From: Verrucomicrobiia bacterium
GTDB lineage: Bacteria; Verrucomicrobiota; Verrucomicrobiia; Limisphaerales; Palsa-1400
Direction of reading: 5' to 3'
Length of the DNA: 6,124 nucleotides
NCBI GenBank assembly: GCA_025934545.1
Contig: JAICXV010000153.1
Coordinates: 1-6,124 of the forward strand
The notes beneath the pieces were generated by a model. It was given only the letters and a program-made list of their open reading frames with translations, did no database searches and was not told the origin of the DNA. Below are positions 1-5,771 of this stretch, in pieces; position 1 is the first letter of the stretch, and every line of letters starts with the position of its first letter. A program made the position numbers and the translations under genes.

Positions 1-2
1 GA

Positions 3-1379
3 GTTTTGGCTCCAGTCGATAAAAATCTTGCCGTGACGGAGATTCTTAGCCATCTCGGAGACGACCAACTTTGGGTTCTGCCGTTCGAGCGCGATGGCGG
101 TCGATTGCGCGAAGGTTGGATGGCGCGTTGGATTGCGAATCCCAAGTTGATGCGCGCGAACGCGCATATGCCGCAATTGCGCGTGGCGACGCAGCCGGAA
201 AATGTTCGGGCGATTGCGGCGTATCTTGCTAGCACCAGCACGAATAGCAGAAAGTTCGCTGAACCAAAACTGAGTTCGGCGGAAATCGCCAAAGGACGCG
301 CGCTCTTTGAAACCCAGCATTGCAACACGTGTCATTTTACCGAAGGCGTGGGCGCGCCCGACACCGATAAATGGTCGCTCGCCGATATTGCCACGAAATA
401 TTTCCCAGATGCCTTGGCCGAATTTTTGGAAAAACCGGATGCGCATTTCAAATGGACCGGCATGCCGCGGTATCGATTGAGCCGCGCGGATTGCGAGTTG
501 TTGGCGAATTGGTTGGTCGCGCGAAGCCACTCGTTTGCGGATCCGCCAAGCAACGTCACCTCGGAAACGATCCAGCGGGGCCGGGACTTGGTGCAATCGG
601 CCGGTTGTCTAAATTGTCACGCATTAAACCTGGCCAATAAATTTTCGGCGCCACCGCTGGCGAAGGTTGACCCCGCGCACGGCGGATGTCTCGATGGCCG
701 TCAGTCTGTCGATTTTGATTTTTCTATCGTCGAGCGCAGCGCGTTGGAATTGTGGCTTAAAACGGACCGTGCTGCGTTGAAGCGCAATGTGCCCACGGAA
801 TTTGCCGACCGTTACTACTCGCGGATGCATTGTGCCGACTGCCATCACAAGCTCGACAACGTTCCGCCCTTCGACGATTTGGGTCAGAAACTCAAACCAG
901 ATTGGGCGGCCAAATTCATTGCGGGCGAAATTTCACAAAAGCCGCGACCGTGGATCGCGTCGCAGATGCCGTCGTTCCCGCAATACGCGACAAACATCGC
1001 ATGTGGGTTGGCTGAGCACGATGGCTTTGGCCCTACGTCATCGACGAATACGCAGCCGGTCGCTGAGCTCGCCCAAGCCGGCGGCGAATTAGTTCAACCG
1101 CCACCGAAAGGGCTGGCGTGTGTGCAATGTCATGCCAATGGCGCAACGCAACCGACCGTTTCGGATTCGCCTGGGATTAATTTCAGCATGATCGCGGAGC
1201 GTCTGCAGTCGTCCTATTTCCAACGTTGGGTGCGCAAACCTTCGGCGATCGATCCGCACACAAAGATGCCGGCGTTCTTCACGGACGACGGCGAAAGTCC
1301 GTTGAAGCAATATTTTGACGGCAATGCCGATCGTCAGATCGCCGCGATTTGGCAGTATTTACAGACGCGACACGAGTAG
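3..1379 (+). CDS. Multi-heme c-type cytochrome, 5'-truncated by window edge
   Basis: Periplasmic or membrane-facing electron-transfer protein. Four CXXCH heme c motifs are visible, at residues 106-110 (CNTCH), 201-205 (CLNCH), 276-280 (CADCH) and 372-376 (CVQCH), numbering from the TTG at position 6. Aromatic-rich segments ending in Met-Pro, a plausible distal heme ligand, occur at M55, M153, M321 and M421. The usual module order is CXXCH then W...MP about 45-50 residues later. M55 has no heme motif before it in the window, so the gene very probably begins upstream with at least one more heme domain. The frame is open to the left edge, no signal peptide is visible, and TTG at 6 is not convincing as a start. 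The protein resembles the large cytochromes common in Planctomycetes and Verrucomicrobia. The redox partner cannot be named. The gene ends at TAG 1377-1379, overlapping the end of pckG by 21 bp. Cytochrome c family: high confidence; specific role: unknown. Confidence 0.9.
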   Translation, partial: VLAPVDKNLAVTEILSHLGDDQLWVLPFERDGGRLREGWMARWIANPKLMRANAHMPQLRVATQPENVRAIAAYLASTSTNSRKFAEPKLSSAEIAKGRALFETQHCNTCHFTEGVGAPDTDKWSLADIATKYFPDALAEFLEKPDAHFKWTGMPRYRLSRADCELLANWLVARSHSFADPPSNVTSETIQRGRDLVQSAGCLNCHALNLANKFSAPPLAKVDPAHGGCLDGRQSVDFDFSIVERSALELWLKTDRAALKRNVPTEFADRYYSRMHCADCHHKLDNVPPFDDLGQKLKPDWAAKFIAGEISQKPRPWIASQMPSFPQYATNIACGLAEHDGFGPTSSTNTQPVAELAQAGGELVQPPPKGLACVQCHANGATQPTVSDSPGINFSMIAERLQSSYFQRWVRKPSAIDPHTKMPAFFTDDGESPLKQYFDGNADRQIAAIWQYLQTRHE

Positions 1380-3134
1380 TTCGCGTTGGAATGTCAGTTC
1401 TTTCGGCAAGTCGGCGTAAAGTTTCAGGAACAAGCCGTCTTGCGATAAAACTTCCCGACGCCATTCTTCAGTGTCGATGGCTTGCGCCTTCGCAAGTCGA
1501 GTACGGTCGAAATTTTTCATGCCGTCCAGATCGAAATCGTCCGCGCTCGGCACCCATCCCAACGGCGCTTCCCACGCTTGCGCATGGCCGCGACAGCGTT
1601 CCGCGATCCATTTGAGCACGCGCATATTTTCGCCGTAACCGGGCCAAAGATATTTCCCGGATTCGTCTTTTCGAAACCAATTGACGTGGAAAATGCGCGG
1701 CAAAATCGGGATGTGCGAACGCATGCGCAGCCAATGTTGGAAATAATGGCCCATGTTGTATCCGCAAAACGGAAGCATCGCCATCGGATCGCGACGGACC
1801 TGGCCAACGGCGCCAGTCGCTGCGGCCGTTGTTTCGGAAGTCATGGTCGCGCCAACGTAAACGCCGTGAATCCAATTGAAGGCCTGATACACGAGCGGCA
1901 TGGTGGTGGCGCGGCGGCCACCAAAAATAATTGCGCTGATCGGCACGCCTTGCGGATCGTCCGCTTCGCGTGCGAGCGCCGGATTGTTTTTCATCGGCGC
2001 GGCGAAACGGCTGTTGGCATGCGCGGCTTTTTCTTTTGAGTCGGGAGTCCAACGCTGACCTTTCCAGTCGATTAATTCTTTTGGCGTCGATTCGGTTTTA
2101 CCTTCCCACCAGACGTCCAGGTCGGGCGTGAGCGCGACATTCGTGTAAATTGTATCGCACGACATCGTGGCCATCGCGTTTGGATTGGTTTGTTCGCTCG
2201 TTCCGGGCGCGACGCCAAAATATCCCGCTTCCGGATTAATGGCGTGCAGACGACCGTCGCTGCCCGGTTTCATCCACGCAATGTCATCGCCGACAGTAGT
2301 GACCTTCCACCCGGCGAAGTGCGGCGGTGGAATGAGCATTGAGAAATTGGTTTTTCCGCAGCCGCTGGGAAACGCGCCCGTCACAAAAGTTTTTTCGCCA
2401 GTCGGTGATTCGACGCCGAGAATCAACATGTGTTCGGCGAGCCAGCATTCTCTTTGCGCGAGATACGAGCCGATGCGCAACGCGAGACATTTTTTGCCGA
2501 GCAAGGCATTGCCGCCGTAATTGGATCCGACGGAAATAATCGCATTCTCTTGCGGGAAATGCGCGATGTAACGGCGCTCCGGATCGACGTCGAGCATGCA
2601 ATGCAGGCCGCGATTGAAATCTTCGTTGTTGCCGAGATGATCGAATGCGACCTGGCCCATTCGCGTCATGATGCGCATGCTCAGCACGACGTAGATCGAA
2701 TCGGTGATTTCGACGCCAACCTTCGACATGGGCGAACCAGCCGGCCCCATCAAATACGGAACGATATACATCGTGCGCCCGCGCATCGCGCCGGTGCAAA
2801 AGCCGCGCAATTTATTATGCATCTCGCGCGGCGACATCCAATTGTTGGTGGCGCCCGCTTCGTGGGCCGTTTCGGTGCAAATGAAAGTTGCTTGTTCAGT
2901 GCGAGCAACATCGTTCGGTTTGGAACGGTGATAGTAACACCCCGGAAGTTTTTTTTGGTTCAGCTCAATGAGAACGCCCGCGGCGATCGCTTGTTCGGTG
3001 AACAGCTTTTTTTCTTTTTCCGACCCGTTGCACCAAACTATTTCGTCGGGTTGACAAAGGGCGGCGACGTCCTTAACCCAACGAATCACCGCGCTGTTGG
3101 TCGTGTTTGGTTTGCTGCCGGTTTTGGCATCCAT
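1359..3134 (-). CDS. pckG: Phosphoenolpyruvate carboxykinase (GTP)
   Basis: Cytoplasmic enzyme converting oxaloacetate + GTP to phosphoenolpyruvate + GDP + CO2, linking the TCA cycle to gluconeogenesis. The 591-residue protein aligns along its length with the GTP-type family (usually about 600-620 aa). Visible landmarks: the GRTMYIVPYLMGP segment (residues 118-130), SMRIMTRMG (152-160), SNYGGN (204-209), the P-loop FPSGCGKTN (255-263) with the reactive Cys259, GDDIAW (282-287), NSRF (374-377), FGGRRAT (404-410) and HVNWFRKD (483-490). By alignment to human cytosolic PEPCK the Mn ligands Lys244, His264 and Asp311 correspond to Lys215, His235 and Asp284, all conserved. One P-loop difference is Gly258 where Ala is usual (SACGKTN). 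The ATG start lies 73 bp after the GGT-like gene, with no clear Shine-Dalgarno. The 3' end overlaps the convergent cytochrome gene. Function is secure; whether it has its own promoter is not. Confidence 0.97.
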   Translation of the reverse strand: MDAKTGSKPNTTNSAVIRWVKDVAALCQPDEIVWCNGSEKEKKLFTEQAIAAGVLIELNQKKLPGCYYHRSKPNDVARTEQATFICTETAHEAGATNNWMSPREMHNKLRGFCTGAMRGRTMYIVPYLMGPAGSPMSKVGVEITDSIYVVLSMRIMTRMGQVAFDHLGNNEDFNRGLHCMLDVDPERRYIAHFPQENAIISVGSNYGGNALLGKKCLALRIGSYLAQRECWLAEHMLILGVESPTGEKTFVTGAFPSGCGKTNFSMLIPPPHFAGWKVTTVGDDIAWMKPGSDGRLHAINPEAGYFGVAPGTSEQTNPNAMATMSCDTIYTNVALTPDLDVWWEGKTESTPKELIDWKGQRWTPDSKEKAAHANSRFAAPMKNNPALAREADDPQGVPISAIIFGGRRATTMPLVYQAFNWIHGVYVGATMTSETTAAATGAVGQVRRDPMAMLPFCGYNMGHYFQHWLRMRSHIPILPRIFHVNWFRKDESGKYLWPGYGENMRVLKWIAERCRGHAQAWEAPLGWVPSADDFDLDGMKNFDRTRLAKAQAIDTEEWRREVLSQDGLFLKLYADLPKELTFQRELLVSRL

Positions 3135-3189
3135 ACCGTATCAAGTTAAACCCAGTAGTTGATTGCGACAAATCCGCTTCGTTCTCGTT

Positions 3190-3205
3190 CGCCGTCGCCT
3201 CGGCG
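3190..3205 (-). other. GC-rich hairpin just after the GGT-like gene
   Basis: A perfect 5-bp inverted repeat (CGCCG at 3190-3194, CGGCG at 3201-3205) flanks a 6-base loop. It begins 2 bases past the TAG stop of the GGT-like gene (3208-3210) and lies in the 73-bp gap before pckG. No T-tract follows it on the minus strand, so it does not fit a classical intrinsic terminator. It could be an mRNA 3'-end stabiliser, a fragment of a dispersed GC-rich repeat, or chance in GC-rich DNA. Confidence 0.3.
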
Positions 3206-3207
3206 GC

Positions 3208-4776
3208 CTACGGTCCTTCCAACTGCTTTTTTGATTCGAACGGATCCCCGATGTGATTTCGGCCTTCCATCGAATGTGTGGCCGGATCGTATTTGACGCC
3301 ACTCACAAAAGGCCCCGGGCCGGTCGCGACTTTGAAACCAATCCTTTGCAGATACGCGCGCTGTTCTGGAGGAAATTCTTTTTCCACTCGCACATCGGGC
3401 GTGCCGGTGGAGGTAAATCGCGGCGCGTCGATCGACGCAAAAAAGCCCTGACGTTCGCCCAGGAAGTTGCAAAAAAATTCGTAAAGAGCGTTGGGAATTT
3501 TTGTCCCCCCCGCCGCGCCGATGGCAATCGTTGGTTTGCCATCGCGAGTCACAATCATCGGGCACATGTTATGCAAAGGACGTTTGCCGGGCGCGACGGA
3601 ATTGGGATGGCCCGGCTCAGGATCGAAACGCGCCATGCCGTGACCGAGCACCATGCCGAGCGGTTCGACGGTGACCTGCGCGCCATAGCCATTGCCCATG
3701 GTCAAAGTCATTGCGACCAATGTTCCTTCGTGATCAGCCGCGCTCAAATGCACGGTCCCCGTTTGTTGAATTCGCGGCACGTCGAGATGCATCGCCTTTT
3801 GCGCTTTGACCGAAGTGTTCACTAGACCGGCCATTTCGCGTGCGTAATCAGCCGACAAAAGTTTTTCGACCGGTACTTCAACGAACTCAGGATCACCCAG
3901 GAATTTTCCACGATCGCGCCACGCCAGGCGTAATGCTTCGAGTTGCGCGTGAATTCGTTCGTTGCTGGCGGCCTCAGTCGCGTAACCAGTCGCTTTAAAA
4001 ATCGAAAGAGCCTCCAGCGTCGTCAAACCGCCCGAGCACAGCGGGGCGGTGAAAATTTTGGTGTCGTCCCATTTGAATTCGTAAGGTGTGACGATCCGCG
4101 CGTGATACGCCGCCAGGTCTTTGGTGGTAACGAGTCCGCCGTGTTTCGCAAACGCTTCGGCGATGGTGTGCGCAATATCGCCGCGATAATACGAATCCAC
4201 CGAATTGCGTTCGGCAAAAGTCATCAATGTTTCGCGCAACGCTTTGTAGCTGAAACGCGGATTTTTCGGCTGATTCGCGGCCAGCGCAATGGCCGGTTGC
4301 AAAACTTCGCGCAAACTTTTCGTGCCGAATTTTTGCAGCGCCATTTCCAAACCGGCCGGGACGCCAGGAACTCCAGCCGCGAGCCAGCCATGAAAATTAA
4401 CTTTGCCGACGACGTCGCCCTTCGCGTTCAGCGGATACATGTCGGGCCGTGCTGCGGCGGGCGCGACGGAATCAAAATCGACGCAATAAACCTTGCCCGC
4501 CTGCGCGATCATCACGCTCCCACCGTAACCACCTATGCCGCATTTGCTCGGCGAACTGATTCCCGCAACAAAGGCCGCAGCGACGGTCGCATCTACGGCA
4601 TTTCCGCCGTCGGCAAAAATTTGTGCGGCCGCTTTAGCGGCGGCTGCGTCACCGAAAAGAATTCCCCTTGCTGGAGTTTGGACGTGGTCGGACCGACACG
4701 AAATTCCCAGGGCCGCCGCGCCAGCCAGTTGAGCGCTGGCGATCAACATTTCCCGGCGTGTCAGTCCTTTGTCCAT
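3208..4776 (-). CDS. Gamma-glutamyltransferase-fold Ntn-hydrolase, exported, with divergent substrate pocket
   Basis: A 522-residue member of the gamma-glutamyltranspeptidase family (E. coli GGT about 580 aa), self-cleaving proenzymes that expose an N-terminal Thr. The family GGNAVDA motif is at residues 57-63. The predicted cleavage/nucleophile site is Thr341 in GTVHLS (340-345), Thr359 matches E. coli Thr409, and the oxyanion glycines are Gly423-Gly424. The N terminus carries a Tat-like TRREML (6-11) and a short hydrophobic stretch ending LGISC (23-27), so export is likely, with possible lipidation at Cys27 although the lipobox is imperfect. Residues that grip the gamma-glutamyl group in E. 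coli GGT are replaced: Arg114 by Asp102, Asn411 by Gly361, Gln430 by Gly380, Asp433 by Arg383, Ser462-Ser463 by His402-Asn403. The lid loop is about 10 residues shorter. Fold and autocatalysis are well supported; true glutathione or gamma-glutamyl activity is doubtful, so no symbol is given. The start lies 5 bp past the upstream gene's stop. Confidence 0.9.
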   Translation of the reverse strand: MDKGLTRREMLIASAQLAGAAALGISCRSDHVQTPARGILFGDAAAAKAAAQIFADGGNAVDATVAAAFVAGISSPSKCGIGGYGGSVMIAQAGKVYCVDFDSVAPAAARPDMYPLNAKGDVVGKVNFHGWLAAGVPGVPAGLEMALQKFGTKSLREVLQPAIALAANQPKNPRFSYKALRETLMTFAERNSVDSYYRGDIAHTIAEAFAKHGGLVTTKDLAAYHARIVTPYEFKWDDTKIFTAPLCSGGLTTLEALSIFKATGYATEAASNERIHAQLEALRLAWRDRGKFLGDPEFVEVPVEKLLSADYAREMAGLVNTSVKAQKAMHLDVPRIQQTGTVHLSAADHEGTLVAMTLTMGNGYGAQVTVEPLGMVLGHGMARFDPEPGHPNSVAPGKRPLHNMCPMIVTRDGKPTIAIGAAGGTKIPNALYEFFCNFLGERQGFFASIDAPRFTSTGTPDVRVEKEFPPEQRAYLQRIGFKVATGPGPFVSGVKYDPATHSMEGRNHIGDPFESKKQLEGP

Positions 4777-4781
4777 TGAAA

Positions 4782-5771
4782 TTATCCGGCGTGCGGGATT
4801 GGAACGTCAGTCATCAACAATAAACCGGGTTGCGCGCGGAGCACGTTGGGAACTGCATTGACCAAAGCGGCCACGGTGGCGCGATCGCCATGCACGCCGC
4901 CGCGTAACACGGCGTCGATGGGCGGGTCGCCGATGATTTTCACCGCATCGCGCGGATCTTTGGCGTCGAGATACATTTTCAAATCGAGCGTGAGTTTGTG
5001 TTTGCCGGCACTGGCTTCGGCGCGGTGATGGATGCCGCAGGTCAAACCTTTCGGCACTTCCAGAAATTGCGTTTTGATTTTTTGCGGCGCAATCATCGGT
5101 TCACAGGTCTCGTTAATTTTGCCGATTTTCCAGCCGAGTGCGTGCGCGACGAGCGCGAGCGATTCGACGAGGCCGACGTGGCCCATTTTGCCTTCGCGGA
5201 ACAAACGACGAAATTCCGCCGGTTGCATGCCGCTGCCGATTTTTTTCTGCAAGGGCAGGCGACGTAGAGACGCGTCGACGACGCGTTCGATTTCGATCGA
5301 TTCAACGCTGCGACAAACGCCGGTCAGGCAAATCGCCAGTGTATCCATGACAAACCCGGGATTGACGCCGGTACCGAGGACGCGCGATTTATGTTTTTTG
5401 CAAAGTGCATCCAATTTTTTCGCGATTGCTGGCGCGCGCAGTTGTGGAAAAAGTAATTCTTCGCACGAGGAAACGACGCTGACGCCTGCCTTAATGATGG
5501 GTTCCAATTGCGGCGCGGCTTGCGGCATCCGGGAAACTGAGGTGTGCAGCACGCAAGCAGGCTTGGTTTTTTTCAACAACTCGCCGAAGGATGAATAAAC
5601 TTTCGCTTTCGACAGCGATTTGATGCCAGTCAACTCGCCGAGTGATTTGCCGACTTTTTGCGGATCGATGTCGATGCCGCCCACGATTTCCAGCCACGGT
5701 TTTGTGGCCGCGAGTTTGACCGTTTCAATTCCAATCGGGCCGAGTCCGAACTGTGCGACTTTGATTTTCAC
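4782..5771 (-). CDS. DapB-like NAD(P)-dependent oxidoreductase, similar to 2,4-diaminopentanoate dehydrogenase
   Basis: A 329-residue cytoplasmic dehydrogenase with an N-terminal Rossmann fold: a FGLGPIG dinucleotide loop at residues 8-14 follows a first beta strand, and IDIDPQKVG (33-41) follows the second. Then come VSSCEELLFPQ (100-110) and the family signature GTGVNPGFVMD (133-143). The C-terminal HGDRATVAALVNAVPNVL (294-311) and PGLLLMTDVPIPHA (315-328) resemble the 2,4-diaminopentanoate dehydrogenase (Ord) C-terminal domain. Ord deaminates 2,4-diaminopentanoate to 2-amino-4-oxopentanoate in clostridial ornithine fermentation, but none of the other ornithine-pathway genes is in this window, so the substrate here is unknown. 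The start is GTG at 5771-5769, supported by the AGGA 9 bases upstream and by the N-terminal MKIKVAQFG that leads directly into the first beta strand. It overlaps the dedA stop by GTGA and ends 5 bp before the GGT-like gene. Family placement good; exact reaction inferred only. Confidence 0.88.
   Translation of the reverse strand: MKIKVAQFGLGPIGIETVKLAATKPWLEIVGGIDIDPQKVGKSLGELTGIKSLSKAKVYSSFGELLKKTKPACVLHTSVSRMPQAAPQLEPIIKAGVSVVSSCEELLFPQLRAPAIAKKLDALCKKHKSRVLGTGVNPGFVMDTLAICLTGVCRSVESIEIERVVDASLRRLPLQKKIGSGMQPAEFRRLFREGKMGHVGLVESLALVAHALGWKIGKINETCEPMIAPQKIKTQFLEVPKGLTCGIHHRAEASAGKHKLTLDLKMYLDAKDPRDAVKIIGDPPIDAVLRGGVHGDRATVAALVNAVPNVLRAQPGLLLMTDVPIPHAG
4785..4787 (-). promoter_or_regulatory. 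Weak ribosome binding site of the GGT-like gene
   Basis: A GGA core lies 8 bases before the ATG at 4776-4774, inside the last codons of the upstream dehydrogenase gene, whose TAA occupies 4784-4782. The site is weak on its own, so initiation probably relies on ribosomes finishing the upstream gene. Confidence 0.4.

Noticed and set aside
6..8. TTG as the start of the cytochrome gene
   Set aside because: No signal peptide follows, the first visible module lacks its heme motif, and the frame is open to the left edge. The gene most likely starts outside the window.
2430..3149. Long plus-strand open frame of 239 codons opposite pckG
   Set aside because: It lies antisense inside strongly conserved pckG; the translation has no recognisable motif and its length is explained by the codon bias of the true gene.
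3143..3171. Possible sigma70-type promoter for pckG (TTGTCG, 17-base spacer, TAACTT on the minus strand)
   Set aside because: It matches only 4/6 and 3/6 of consensus, and would start transcription almost at the ATG. Such matches are frequent by chance, so it is not listed as a feature.
3146..3565. 139-codon minus-strand open frame across the end of the GGT-like gene and the gap
   Set aside because: It overlaps well-conserved GGT coding sequence in another frame, its protein is rich in Arg/Gly with no family resemblance, and it has no convincing start signal. It is a shadow frame.
3943..4779. 278-codon plus-strand frame opposite the GGT-like gene
   Set aside because: It is antisense to a clearly homologous gene, with Arg-rich low-plausibility protein and no supporting signals.
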